From the NCBI RefSeq assembly GCF_004793545.1, contig NZ_SRYA01000019.1, forward strand, positions 26,005-90,004: DNA of 64,000 nucleotides, written 5' to 3'. A program made the translations under genes and the position numbers. The DNA is from Petralouisia muris (GTDB lineage Bacteria > Bacillota > Clostridia > Lachnospirales > Lachnospiraceae). A model generated the notes under the pieces. That model did no database searches and had not been told where the DNA came from. It saw only the letters and a list, made by a program, of their open reading frames with translations. Shown in pieces: positions 1-8,248 of this stretch; the stretch's first letter is position 1, and each line of letters starts with the position of its first letter.

Positions 1-1
1 C

Positions 2-607
2 AACAGTCCTGAAAAGAGTGACCTGAAAGATCCCAAGACGATCGCGTTGCTTGTGAAAGACGGAAGATTTTCAACATCGTATCTGCCGGGCGGGATTTAT
101 GCCGAGATCAGGGAGGCTTCTGTTTGCAGAGACCAGATCATGAAACAGCATGTGCGTCTGTCAAACCAGATACAGGGATGGCTCCAGAAGTTCTTTCCGG
201 AGTATTTTGAGTGTTATGCCGATTGGAATTCCACTAGTGGACTTATGCTTCTTAAGGAGGCGCCACTTCCAGAGGATATCTTAAAAATTGGAGCAGGCGG
301 AATCAATCAGATATGGCGAGATGCAAAAGTGCGTGCGGCAGGAATAAAGAGGGCACAGACTCTGGTAGAAGTTGCACAGAACAGTGTAGGGCTGGAAGCC
401 GGAGAGGCGGCAAGGCTTGAGATATGGATCCTTGTGAATGACTATCTTACTAAGACAGACCAGCTAAAGAGACTGGATGGATATCTGGAAGAAAAAGTAA
501 AGGAAGTGCCAAATGTGGAGATTATGAAAACTGCAAATCGGTTACTTTTCAAAAGATTTTTCATTGCCAAACTCCTTACTTACATTCTCTATAAACTTCA
601 ATTTTGA
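2..607 (+). pseudogene. IS110-family transposase, fragment truncated at both ends
   Basis: The reading frame is open from the window edge. It reads like the N-terminal DEDD half of an IS110/IS900-type transposase: a KSDLKDPKTIALLVKDGRF stretch, then YLPGGIYAEIREASVCRDQ and RLSNQIQGWLQKFFPEYF. Homology continues to about position 525 (VPNVEIMKT), where the catalytic C-terminal Tnp_IS116/IS110 domain (usually opening with a PGxG turn) should begin. Instead the frame runs into about 25 unrelated residues and stops. The TTG at 47 is not the true start because the family homology begins upstream of it. It is a dead transposase remnant, and its 5' part may lie outside the window. Confidence 0.8.
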
Positions 608-654
608 TTTGTCTGCGTTGTTAAAAGCCCTGTCATAAGTTCTGGATACACTGT

Positions 655-1440
655 TTATGTCGAAAATACAGTGCCGAGAGCCATAATAGCCGCATTGGTG
701 AAAGCATGTAAAATGATACAGCTCCAGAGGTTTTTATTGGATTTATAGTACATAAATCCAAAAGCGCAGCCAGTAAGGACATGTTCCGTCATAACCATTC
801 TGAGTGAATACATTATGTTTCCGGCAGTATCGTCCCACAGATAATATGCAAACGGGAAATGGTATAGTCCAAACAGAATACCGGTGAGCAGTATGGCAAG
901 GTACGGCTTTTTCAGTGAATCCATCATAGTTCTTTGCAGAATGCCCCTGAAGAAAACTTCTTCCGTAAACGCTGCTGTAAGTATCATCAGGCAAAAAAAT
1001 ACTGGAAGTTTTATTAATATTTGGAGAATATTCGTTATATTAAAATAAAATTCCCCTAAACCAAAGACAAGGATAATAACACCTTGGTATACAGCACAAA
1101 TCAACAGTATCCTTAGTACAGTTTTTCTGTCAAAATGTTTTAAGCCTGTTTCTTTCAGGGTTTGTATCACTTTCTCTTTTCTGAAAACAGCAATAATCAG
1201 GAGTGGAAAGAAAACCAGAAACAGCCAGTTTGATAATTCGCTTATTATATCGACCTGATAGGCACAGCTTATGTAAGACAGCATAAAATAGAATATATAC
1301 CATGATAAGCCGAGGATGAGTTCTTTTTTATTTTTAGACAAATGTTCTATTTCATCAGATTTCTGTTGTCCTGTTTCGGCCATTTTCTGTTTTCTGAATA
1401 CAATGGCAATCAACAAGATTAATATTACTGAAAAAAACAT
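655..1440 (-). CDS. CPBP family intramembrane glutamic endopeptidase (CAAX/Abi type)
   Basis: 261-aa multi-pass membrane protein. The CPBP/Abi signature is present in order: E160-E161-x3-R165 (TEEVFFRG), F190-x3-H194 (FGLYHF) and a later H245 (ILHAFTNAA), each in or next to a hydrophobic helix. These are the catalytic residues of intramembrane proteases related to Rce1. In Gram-positives such proteins often process or give immunity to peptides, but the substrate here is unknown. The start follows a clear GGGAGGT ribosome site. The gene stands alone among accessory genes on the minus strand; no bacteriocin gene is visible beside it. Confidence 0.88.
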   Translation of the reverse strand: MFFSVILILLIAIVFRKQKMAETGQQKSDEIEHLSKNKKELILGLSWYIFYFMLSYISCAYQVDIISELSNWLFLVFFPLLIIAVFRKEKVIQTLKETGLKHFDRKTVLRILLICAVYQGVIILVFGLGEFYFNITNILQILIKLPVFFCLMILTAAFTEEVFFRGILQRTMMDSLKKPYLAILLTGILFGLYHFPFAYYLWDDTAGNIMYSLRMVMTEHVLTGCAFGFMYYKSNKNLWSCIILHAFTNAAIMALGTVFST

Positions 1441-1506
1441 AAAAATTACCTCCCAAAATTCGTATCAGGAACTCTTTTCTCACTTATAAATCCCGCATTT
1501 GCGACG

Positions 1507-1534
1507 AGGGAAACGCTTTCATTAGCGTTTCCCT
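1507..1534. terminator. Perfect 11-bp hairpin between two minus-strand genes
   Basis: AGGGAAACGCT at 1507-1517 and its exact complement AGCGTTTCCCT at 1524-1534 flank a 6-nt loop, 13 bp beyond the stop codon of the upstream minus-strand gene. There is no good U-tract on either side, so it is either a weak intrinsic terminator or an RNA processing/stability hairpin. Confidence 0.5.
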
Positions 1535-1546
1535 AAATGGAACATA

Positions 1547-2275
1547 TTACTTGGGGGCAGCTTCCTCGTTGAGGGGCTTATAGTTGCTGTCCATGTAGTT
1601 CTTTTTCCCGAAGGGAACGTAATTTTCATCCAGTAAAATCAAGTTCCCGTTTCCCAAATCAGGGAACTGTCGCGCAACCTCCTTGAGCACTTCCCATTCA
1701 TCTTTTGTATTTTCTTTGTTGTCCTCCTCCACCTGTCTTAACGCTTCTTGAACAGACTGCTGATCAGCCGTTCCCCAATAGAGGGGATGGGGCTGGAAGG
1801 AAGAATGGTAATCGCCGCCCTCATAGCAGAAAAAACAGGAGCAGGGGATTTTTTCAAATAGAATCTTTTGCGCCCCGTCAAGCTCTTTCACCTCCAGACA
1901 GTAGCACCCATTTACGGTTGCCGCGCCATCCCGCGCGGTCATGTTTGCGATTGCCATGATAGTAAGGGGTTCCGTTTTCACGATCATGCCGGGAACCAAA
2001 AGCCCCTCCTCGTACATTTCCCGTAAATACTCGTCAGAAAATTTTCCGACAGCCCGCCATAGGAAAAACAATGCAAGAAGGAAACAGATAACGGCGGGAA
2101 TCCAGCTTTTAAACAAAGAAATTCCTGACATACATAGGAAGCACACGCAGATTATCGCGGAGCTTCGCCGCTTTTTGACGACGGCTTTTATTATTTCATC
2201 CTTTTGCCGTATCCGGCTCACATCTGCATGGATGCCGGATTTTACACTTGCCTCAAATTGTGAATAATCGACCAT
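1547..2275 (-). CDS. Uncharacterised membrane-anchored protein, 242 aa
   Basis: I do not recognise a named family. The protein has a charged cytoplasmic N-terminus of about 37 residues and a hydrophobic hairpin at roughly residues 38-75 (two short membrane segments with a LFKSWIP turn). A mixed domain of about 160 residues follows, rich in aromatic and acidic residues (CSCFFCYEGGDYHSSFQPHPLYWG). Start ATG follows a GGAG ribosome site. It lies next to, and reads in the same direction as, an XRE regulator gene that also has membrane segments. The pair may be one unit, but nothing in the sequence fixes its job. Confidence 0.7.
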   Translation of the reverse strand: MVDYSQFEASVKSGIHADVSRIRQKDEIIKAVVKKRRSSAIICVCFLCMSGISLFKSWIPAVICFLLALFFLWRAVGKFSDEYLREMYEEGLLVPGMIVKTEPLTIMAIANMTARDGAATVNGCYCLEVKELDGAQKILFEKIPCSCFFCYEGGDYHSSFQPHPLYWGTADQQSVQEALRQVEEDNKENTKDEWEVLKEVARQFPDLGNGNLILLDENYVPFGKKNYMDSNYKPLNEEAAPK

Positions 2276-2308
2276 TTTTTTCTCCGTTTCTTACGTTTCT
2301 GTAGATTA

Positions 2309-2749
2309 CTAATATTTTTTATAGATATATTCAGTAAAAATCCGATAAAAACAATATACAATCCAGACCACCCAGGTTATTTCCCACTTGTGTGATATTA
2401 CAGAAATCATCAAATAAAGAACAGCAACAGTAATGGCAATCATCCAATTCGTTATTTTTTTCTTCTTGGTTATTTCATTTGCTGATACTTTTACAACATC
2501 TGACAACAGACATTCATATTCGTTATCAATGTTGTTTTCTGTTCTTTCGCCCTTGAATAATTCTGCTATGGAAATCCCCAGGGATGCAGCTAATGGTTCC
2601 ATAAGAGATACATCTGGAAATCCGATACCCCGTTCCCATTTTGAAACAGCTGCACTTGATACTCCCAATTCATTCGCTAAATCCTGCTGCGTGCGATTTT
2701 GTTCTTTCCTGATAGCGGCAATCAGACTGCCTGTTTTTTGAACGTTCAA
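2309..2749 (-). CDS. XRE-family HTH regulator with C-terminal membrane segments
   Basis: An N-terminal helix-turn-helix of the Cro/CI type (TQQDLANELGVSSAAVSKWERGIGFPD spans the two DNA-binding helices) is followed by a linker and two hydrophobic helices near the C-terminus (MIAITVAVLYLMISVIS and ITWVVWIVYCFYRIFT). This layout is common in Firmicutes for membrane-tethered regulators that sense envelope signals. I place the start at TTG 2749, which has AAGAAGG seven bases upstream; a GTG at 2758 in the same frame sits too close to that site. The neighbouring membrane protein gene lies directly downstream and is a likely target or partner. Confidence 0.75.
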   Translation of the reverse strand: MNVQKTGSLIAAIRKEQNRTQQDLANELGVSSAAVSKWERGIGFPDVSLMEPLAASLGISIAELFKGERTENNIDNEYECLLSDVVKVSANEITKKKKITNWMIAITVAVLYLMISVISHKWEITWVVWIVYCFYRIFTEYIYKKY

Positions 2750-2758
2750 TATTTTCAC

Positions 2759-3054
2759 CTTCTTTCCGATTTCATAATATCACAAGAAACACCATATTCA
2801 AGAAACGCTCCGTTGAAATGTTAAACGCTGCATTGGATTTATGCAAAAATAACTTCCCCTTTTACAATCCCCCTTGCACAAGCGCGTATGTTATTTATTC
2901 TTCCTGTCCGTTCTGTATTCAAACAAAACAAACTTGAAAGAAACTAAACGCGACAGCAATGAATTTTCTGTTTTTTTGAATCATAATTATCTTAAATATT
3001 AAATATTTTACCCATTATTATCTATTGGCCAAATAATTTTATTTTACCCAGTAC
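2759..3054. other. Gene-free AT-rich stretch
   Basis: About 300 bp of AT-rich DNA lies upstream of the XRE gene and contains its promoter region. I see no convincing reading frame or RNA gene here. Confidence 0.5.
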
Positions 3055-3178
3055 AACTTCCCATTTGTCGCTCGCCATAACCTCCCGATAACTGTGATTT
3101 TTCACGAGTCTTTCGTCTCTGCGTCTTATGCGCCTGGCTCTGTGATGATGTGTTGTTCTGCTCGACAAATGGGAAGTT
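3055..3178. repeat. 16-bp perfect inverted repeat around a 92-bp spacer
   Basis: AACTTCCCATTTGTCG (3055-3070) and its exact reverse complement CGACAAATGGGAAGTT (3163-3178). The right arm overlaps the stop codon of the DUF2185-like gene. The spacer has no convincing gene. It could be a small non-autonomous element end pair, a long 3' UTR hairpin or a recombination site. Confidence 0.7.
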
Positions 3179-3455
3179 ATCGCTTTCTGATAATCCAATC
3201 GTCATCTTGAGTTTTCCTTTCTGCAAAGTAACCGCAAGGCATATCCTTTAAGGTACTAACAGAGTTATCTAAATCAAAAACCCATTTTAAAGATACTAAC
3301 TTTGCTTCATCTGTTTCGTGTGTTTCTCCGCATAGAAATTGCCACATTCCGTCATCTTCATCATGTGATACATATAGAATAGGTGCCTGACGCTTCAATA
3401 TATGACAACAGATAATCGTAGCAGTATCGGGTGAATCATAAAAAGGAAATTCCAT
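3177..3455 (-). CDS. DUF2185-like / Imm33-like small protein
   Basis: 92-aa soluble protein. The pattern ICCHILKRQAPILYVSHDE then DGMWQFLCG then KWVFDLDNSVSTLKDMPCGYFAERK matches what I remember of DUF2185/Imm33-type proteins: a cysteine/histidine near the start, a W-x-F-x-C-G turn, and a Leu-x5-G-x-x-A-x-R end. Some members are immunity proteins for polymorphic toxins, but many are orphans, and no toxin gene is visible here. The start at 3455 is chosen over 3473 because AAAGGAG lies at good distance. The stop codon lies inside the right arm of an inverted repeat. Confidence 0.6.
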   Translation of the reverse strand: MEFPFYDSPDTATIICCHILKRQAPILYVSHDEDDGMWQFLCGETHETDEAKLVSLKWVFDLDNSVSTLKDMPCGYFAERKTQDDDWIIRKR

Positions 3456-3523
3456 GTCTGTTACTCCTTTCAAATCTTGATTTTTCAGTATGTCAAACTG
3501 GAAGTTGTTTCTTTGTACATTCG

Positions 3524-4066
3524 CTATTTTATCATATTAGGAATGTATTTTGATGGTTTTGCAATAAATAACAAATATATTCCGCATATCAGTTTAACCA
3601 TCACATCTGCAATGCAAATAACTGAAACTGGTATGCCCGGAAAAATATAGCCCATTGTTACGATAACCATACATACAATCCCCAACACTACCATACTCCA
3701 ACCATGTACAAAAAACCACAAGAAGAAATGTATTGATGTTGCCATCAGTACACCAAGCCATATCTGCCTCCAATGCCATCCGGGGATAAACGGGCCAGCA
3801 ATACAAAACATTAATATGAACAACGTAGCAATCGAAAAATAAATTATCTTTATCTGCTTTTTAGAAATATCTCCTTGAGAAAGTTTTTCTCTCACTTTTT
3901 TGTTTACATTGACTCCAAAAAAGCAGGCATAATAACCTATCAGAAACACAAACGGATTAACAAAAAATTCACCGCCACAAATGACAGCTACTATTAGTAC
4001 AATTCCAATAAGAATCAACCATAAACCACATTGTTTTTTGTGGTTAAATTCCAATATTTCTTTCAT
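3524..4066 (-). CDS. Uncharacterised multi-pass membrane protein, 180 aa
   Basis: About five hydrophobic helices separated by short basic loops (WLILIGIVLIVAVICGG; FVFLIGYYACFFGV; IIYFSIATLFILMFCIA; WSMVVLGIVCMVIVTMG; VSVICIADVMVKLICG), with a cytoplasmic N-terminus MKEILEFNHKKQ. No catalytic or transport motif is evident. Start ATG 4066 follows a strong AGGAGG site; the longer upstream extension lacks one. It is similar in style to small membrane proteins scattered in accessory regions of gut Firmicutes. Function unknown. Confidence 0.7.
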   Translation of the reverse strand: MKEILEFNHKKQCGLWLILIGIVLIVAVICGGEFFVNPFVFLIGYYACFFGVNVNKKVREKLSQGDISKKQIKIIYFSIATLFILMFCIAGPFIPGWHWRQIWLGVLMATSIHFFLWFFVHGWSMVVLGIVCMVIVTMGYIFPGIPVSVICIADVMVKLICGIYLLFIAKPSKYIPNMIK

Positions 4067-4225
4067 TTCGTTCCTCCTGTAAATTTCGATTTTCCAGTCT
4101 AACTTCTTTTTCCAATTATACATGAAAACATGGGATTTTTCAATTCTCAAACTGTCTTTCTATCTTACTGTCTTTGCTTAGGTTTGAATGGGACTGCCGC
4201 TTATTACGGAAACGCTGTCATTCAC

Positions 4226-4600
4226 CTATGAATAAATTATATCATTTTCAACAACTTCCCTTACACACGCCAAAATGTTATTCATCTTTTGAATCCATAA
4301 GAATTGGTTTTCGGATTTCAACTGTTCTGTCACGCCCTGCCTGTCGGAATATTTCGTTGCCAGCCGAAAAAACATATCTACTGCCAGTGCGTCTACACTT
4401 GCAAGATATTCATTCAGCCTGCCGCTGGTAAAGAGGTTCATATATAAAACCTTATGGTTTTGTTTCAAATACTTTGCATGTCTCTGTCCCCATATGCCGA
4501 TATGCTTTTCTTTTTCGGCAGGTAAGGCGAGTGCAGGCAAATAATAATCGCCAACCCTTGTATATGTCCCGCCCATCTATTCAAACAATGTCTTTTCCAT
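4226..4600 (-). pseudogene. tnpV: TnpV, transposon-encoded protein, interrupted by an in-frame TAG
   Basis: The protein is nearly identical in layout to TnpV of clostridial mobilizable and conjugative transposons: MGGTYTRVGDYYLPALALP, then IGIWGQRHAKYLKQNHK, FTSGRLNEYL, and an ENQFLWIQKMNNI end. The family normally starts MEKTLFEQMGGTYT. Here ATG 4600 (with GGAGG upstream) reads MEKTLFE and then TAG at 4577-4579, where a CAG glutamine codon is expected, followed directly by MGGTYT. A single C-to-T change would explain it. Re-initiation at 4576 could still give a near-complete protein. TnpV accompanies serine recombinases, but none is present, so this is a relic. Confidence 0.85.
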
Positions 4601-4761
4601 AGTATTAATCCTCCATAATTTTATTTTTGGGTTAGTTGTTGACTGCTTTGATATGCACATTATCAACCGCTAAGTGCTGCTTTGAATTTTGCATTACTTT
4701 TCCGCATTGTGGCAAAAGAAATTACATTTTACGAATATGTGATTATATTTTTATATAGAGT

Positions 4762-4800
4762 AAGCCAGCGTGAAAAGCATTCCTACTTTTACGCTGGCTT
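4762..4800 (+). promoter_or_regulatory. Stem-loop in a transposon leader region
   Basis: AAGCCAGCGTGAAAAG (4762-4777) pairs with CTTTTACGCTGGCTT (4786-4800) with one bulged base and an 8-nt loop, followed by TTTGCC. It stands about 200 bp before the sigma-like pseudogene, in a leader that shows no convincing gene of its own (a 70-aa frame from 4770 looks spurious). It could act as a terminator or attenuator of the old element. Confidence 0.55.
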
Positions 4801-4950
4801 TTGCCTTTGCTATCGCCCATAAGCTGTATTCCAATTATGTTTTCAAATTATCTCCTTATGTGGTGACAGCCTTTGCGGTTTTTCTTTTGTCGTTTTTTGT
4901 TAGAACATGCCGCAGGGCTGTTTTTAACGTGGGATGCTGTTCTCCGCCCG

Positions 4951-4982
4951 TCAATCTGGATTTTCAAAAAAATTCAGATTGA
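4951..4982 (+). promoter_or_regulatory. Hairpin directly before the sigma-like gene
   Basis: TCAATCTGGATTT at 4951-4963 pairs with AAATTCAGATTGA at 4970-4982, one mismatch in 13. It ends two bases before the GGAGGA ribosome site of the sigma-like gene, so it could influence translation or end upstream transcripts. Confidence 0.5.
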
Positions 4983-4997
4983 TTGGAGGAAATTACA

Positions 4998-5306
4998 ATG
5001 CTTGAAAAGCATCCAAACCGAAAAAAGGACAAGTATAATCCGTACACTTTGACGATAACCGAGGGGCATTATTACCTCTCTTTTAAAGACGGGCGTGGAA
5101 AGCAGCAGAATATTGAGATTGACGAAATGCTGTACCAGACGTTTGACAGATTCGAGCTTGAGGACATATCCCATCTGAACAGGGTGAGCAGGCACATTGA
5201 ACACTCCGAGCTGACCGATGAAACGCTGAATGACAGAGCTTTTTATAAATATTGTTTCAGAGAGCATCGAATACGAGCAGATACATAGGGTGGTTTCCGA
5301 ACTATA
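4998..5306 (+). pseudogene. Conjugative-transposon sigma-70-like factor, frameshifted and truncated
   Basis: ATG 4998 follows GGAGGA. The protein begins like the short sigma-70-family factors of Tn916-related elements: HPNRKKDKYNPYTLTITEGHYYLSFKDGRG, then EIDEMLYQTFDRFELEDISHLNRVSRHIEHSELTDETLNDRAF. After about residue 86 that frame ends at 5286-5288, while an overlapping frame continues SIEYEQIHRVVSEL and then stops at 5304-5306. The C-terminal region-4 helix-turn-helix is missing. One frameshift plus loss of the 3' third makes this non-functional. Together with tnpV it marks the scar of an integrated conjugative element. Confidence 0.75.
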
Positions 5307-5392
5307 ATGCCGCAATTAAATTAGCCGATGCTAATTGAATATAAATATAATAAGGTTTTTCTGTAATTATCATAGCCAGAAAATAGATAGGG

Positions 5393-6283
5393 TTGTCCAT
5401 CCAATACAGAAAACAACCCTTTATCCGGCTGCGTGGATATGTTATAATCAAACCGAAGAAAGGCGGAAACAGAAGGGAAAATCATAATACTAACGCCACA
5501 GCGTGGGAAGAATTACAGATATCGAATGACTTTATCTTTGGGAAAGTCATGCAGGACCCAAAGCTGTGCAAAGAGCTTTTACAGCGGATACTGCCACAGT
5601 TAAAGATAGACCATATAGAATATCCAGAAACACAAAAAGCGATACGTCCTGACATAGACGCGAAAAGCGTGCGTTTGGATGTATACGTTGCAGATAGCAA
5701 CAATAATGTTTACGATATTGAGATGCAAGTCGCTATGTCAAAGGAGATGCCAAAGAGAACAAGATATTATCAGAGCCTTTTGGATATGCAGATGATTGAC
5801 AAATGCGAATCGTACAAAAAATTAAAACCGAGCTATACTATTTTTATCTGCCCTTTCGACCAGTTCGGCATGGGCAGGCATATCTACACGTTTGAGAATA
5901 CCTGCAGGGAAGATAAGGATATCCTTCTGGAGGACGGAACGACAAAGATATTCCTGAATGCCAAGGGGACGATGGATGATGTCAGCCCCGGACTGAAAGC
6001 GTTCTTAGATTATGTAGCTGGGAAGAAACCAGCAGACCCGTTTGTGGATGAATTGGAAGAGGCAGTGGAAAATGCCAGGAAAAACAGAGAATGGAGGCAT
6101 GAGTATATGACATTGTTAATGCGTGACCAGGAAAATCGGGAAATAGGAGAAAAATATGGAGAAAACAAGATGGCCAAACTGATAATGTTACTAAATGAAG
6201 ACGGCAGGCTATCTGATATTGTCAGAGTGTCGCAGGATGAAGAATGCCGTCAGGAATTTTATAAGGAATATCATATCAGTTAG
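5393..6283 (+). CDS. Rpn family recombination-promoting nuclease / PD-(D/E)XK putative transposase
   Basis: Recognisable Rpn/PDDEXK_2 family member: TAWEELQISNDFIFGKVMQDPKLCKELLQRIL, then VRLDVYVAD....YDIEMQ (the D and E-x-Q of the nuclease core) and TRYYQSLLDMQMIDKCESYKKLKPSYTIFICPFD. An acidic/basic helical tail follows. Rpn proteins are DNA nucleases that raise RecA-independent recombination and have repeatedly been tied to phage defence. The start is unclear: the family homology begins at about 5470 (ENHNTNATAW), but no ATG lies in frame until the conserved core. The only in-frame initiator is TTG 5393, without a ribosome site. The normal ATG may be mutated. Confidence 0.75.
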   Translation: MSIQYRKQPFIRLRGYVIIKPKKGGNRRENHNTNATAWEELQISNDFIFGKVMQDPKLCKELLQRILPQLKIDHIEYPETQKAIRPDIDAKSVRLDVYVADSNNNVYDIEMQVAMSKEMPKRTRYYQSLLDMQMIDKCESYKKLKPSYTIFICPFDQFGMGRHIYTFENTCREDKDILLEDGTTKIFLNAKGTMDDVSPGLKAFLDYVAGKKPADPFVDELEEAVENARKNREWRHEYMTLLMRDQENREIGEKYGENKMAKLIMLLNEDGRLSDIVRVSQDEECRQEFYKEYHIS

Positions 6284-6380
6284 AAAACAAAGTCACAGGC
6301 AAAGCATTTCAAAATGTTTTGCCTTAAAATTTTCAATATGGATGGTTCACTAAAAAATGGAATGTAGATGGGGCTGAGAT

Positions 6381-6489
6381 TATGACATTGGAAATGCGGT
6401 ATAGAGAAAAGAGGGAAGAAGAAAAAGAGGCATGACGATATGACTTTGCAGATGAATTATCAGGAAAAATATGAGCAGGGTGTTGGGTA
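6381..6489 (+). pseudogene. Tail fragments of an Rpn-like gene
   Basis: Two short frames, MTLEMRYREKREEEKEA and MTLQMNYQEKYEQGVG, repeat the MTL-x-MR/NY-x-EK pattern seen near the C-terminus of Rpn proteins (compare MTLLMRDQENREIGEKYG in the gene just upstream). They look like decayed tandem copies of its 3' end. The second runs into the insertion point of the IS element at 6486. Confidence 0.4.
6478..6485 (+). repeat. 8-bp target duplication, left copy
   Basis: GGGTGTTG immediately precedes the left terminal repeat of the IS. The same 8 bp follow the right terminal repeat at 8241-8248. An 8-bp duplication is typical of IS6-type DDE elements. Confidence 0.8.
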
Positions 6490-8240
6490 GTGTAAAGTAG
6501 CCTATGAAAAACTGGAGTCAAAAAAATAGGCTCCATTAGAACCTTGATAATGGTAGATACGATTGATTTTGGCGTGCCATCAAGGGCAGGTCCCTTAGGG
6601 ATGGCTAGGTCATTCCCTCTGGCTCGGAATCTAAGAACAGATATGGGCTTCGCCCTGTTGCTGCTTTAAGATTTCCTGCTGGCCGAGGTAGAGCAGGAGT
6701 TGCCATTCACCGGGCATATTTCCGGCGCCTTCCAGCGGTTCCACTTTATTCAGCGGTTCCCTGCCGCCGGATTTTTCATGAGGACGCAGAAAGTTATAGT
6801 AAGCGACCCAGAGGGAAACGCTGTGTATTGCGCCGCCGTCCGTACCGTAACCGCAGGTGACGCGGTAAGATTCCTTGAAGGTTCGGTTCAGGCGTTCAAT
6901 CAACTGTTTAAATGGCCGGAATTTTTTGGATACCTCGTCGTCATTGGTAAGGCCGTTCGCCTGTGTGATGGATATGTCCCAGCCTTTTTCAATCTTGAAC
7001 TGCTGGGCGGCAAGCGGGTACGCGCTGTATCCGTCAGCAATGAATTTCAGGGTTCTGCCGGGGAATTCCTTAAATTTATCAAATGCCATACGCATGGTAA
7101 GAATGCAAGGCCCCACATCTCTTGAAGTGGAGAACTGATAGCCGAGGATGGAGCGCGTCACTTTATTCATGATGAGCCAGACATATGCTTTGACCCCTTT
7201 GATTTTGATGTAAGTTTCATCAGCGGCAAGTTCGTTGGAAGGATTGTAGTCATAGGAATCGACAAAGGGACGGATGATGACAGCGGCTGTTTTGGCATAG
7301 TTGTTGACCATGGTATGTGAGATGTCAATGCCATGGATTTCTTTCAGGGCCTGTACGGTCTGCCGCAGGGAGAGCTTTAAGTTTACCCGATAGGTAAGGC
7401 ACAGCCCCATGATATAGGCGTTGTTTTTCTTATACCGGAAGGAGGTTGCCCACTTTGGGAGCTGGTTCAGTTCCATATCAAAAAAGTTTACGGAAAATTC
7501 GCGGTAAAGGCACCGCAGTTTGTATTTCCAGTATTCGGATTGTGGAAGCCCTTTGGGGAGCTTTCGGAGATTCCACTGATAGTAAGTGCAGTTGTCGTTG
7601 ACACACTTATGGATACGGAAATGTTTCCGGTCTTTGACGGGCTGGAATGCATGGCCGCAATAAGGGCGCTGTAGTTTTAACTGGGAGGTTACTTTTTCAA
7701 CATTGACGAAGGTTTGCCCGCAGACCTTGCGCTTAAATTGCCCGCGGCCGCCGGAGTTGTCATAGAGGCAGTCATGAGGGGCGCCGCAGAGAGGGCAGAC
7801 GGTGTCAGAGGGAACGTTACGGTGCTTGCCTTTATGAGGATTGACGGGCTTAACGGCTTTGCCGTAGCGGAGGCGGCAGTATTCGTTCCAGAGCTGCCAG
7901 TCCTGTTTGATAAAAGGTTTGATGACAGGGAGTTTGTCTGTGAGGAACTTTTTGTATTTAGGGCTATGGAGTTCCTCATGTGCCCACTGCTTGAGAGGGA
8001 TGTATCTGCAGATAAAAAGAACAAGCCAGCAGATTTGCAGATATTGTTCTTGAATGATTTTAAATAAATATAGTATAATGTTATCCATAAAGCAATGATT
8101 TACCTTTCGTATTTTGTTTGTGTGGGAACTACATGATACACGAAAAAAGGGGGTCATTTTTTTTTATTTGCAAAAAGTGGTGTAATCCTTGAAAATGAAG
8201 GGTTTTAATTGAGAATAGAGCTGTAAAACTTTACAGTACC
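6486..8240 (-). mobile_element. Complete IS6/IS240-like insertion sequence, 1755 bp
   Basis: Terminal inverted repeats GGTAGTGTAAAGT (6486-6498) and ACTTTACAGTACC (8228-8240) match at 12 of 13 positions and bracket a single DDE transposase gene. 8-bp direct repeats GGGTGTTG flank the element. The right-hand duplication is followed at once by the end of an older related element, so this copy inserted next to the terminus of its own relative. Confidence 0.85.
6631..8088 (-). CDS. DDE-type transposase with N-terminal zinc ribbons (IS6/IS240-like catalytic domain)
   Basis: 485-aa transposase. The N-terminal part has zinc-ribbon-like Cys clusters (CPLCGAPHDC.....CG and CGHAFQPVKDRKHFRIHKCVNDNC). 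The catalytic domain carries the DDE triad: D in ELAADETYIKIKG, D in KFIADGYSAYP, and E in QLIERLNRTFKESYR, followed by a VAYYNFLRPHEK end typical of IS240-type enzymes. I start at ATG 8088 (MDNIILYLFK), preceded by GAAAGG; the longer frame to 8157 crosses the upstream non-coding end. The gene appears intact, so the element may still be active. Confidence 0.85.
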   Translation of the reverse strand: MDNIILYLFKIIQEQYLQICWLVLFICRYIPLKQWAHEELHSPKYKKFLTDKLPVIKPFIKQDWQLWNEYCRLRYGKAVKPVNPHKGKHRNVPSDTVCPLCGAPHDCLYDNSGGRGQFKRKVCGQTFVNVEKVTSQLKLQRPYCGHAFQPVKDRKHFRIHKCVNDNCTYYQWNLRKLPKGLPQSEYWKYKLRCLYREFSVNFFDMELNQLPKWATSFRYKKNNAYIMGLCLTYRVNLKLSLRQTVQALKEIHGIDISHTMVNNYAKTAAVIIRPFVDSYDYNPSNELAADETYIKIKGVKAYVWLIMNKVTRSILGYQFSTSRDVGPCILTMRMAFDKFKEFPGRTLKFIADGYSAYPLAAQQFKIEKGWDISITQANGLTNDDEVSKKFRPFKQLIERLNRTFKESYRVTCGYGTDGGAIHSVSLWVAYYNFLRPHEKSGGREPLNKVEPLEGAGNMPGEWQLLLYLGQQEILKQQQGEAHICS

Positions 8241-8248
8241 GGGTGTTG
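8241..8248 (+). repeat. 8-bp target duplication, right copy
   Basis: GGGTGTTG, identical to 6478-6485. It sits exactly between the right end of the intact IS (8240) and the first base of the older IS remnant (8249). Confidence 0.8.

Noticed and set aside
3044..3226. 60-aa minus-strand frame across the inverted repeat
   Set aside because: It overlaps the DUF2185-like gene end in another frame and contains the repeat arms; no ribosome site.
4770..4982. 70-aa hydrophobic frame in the transposon leader
   Set aside because: No ribosome site, starts inside a hairpin and ends inside another; composition fits a non-coding leader.
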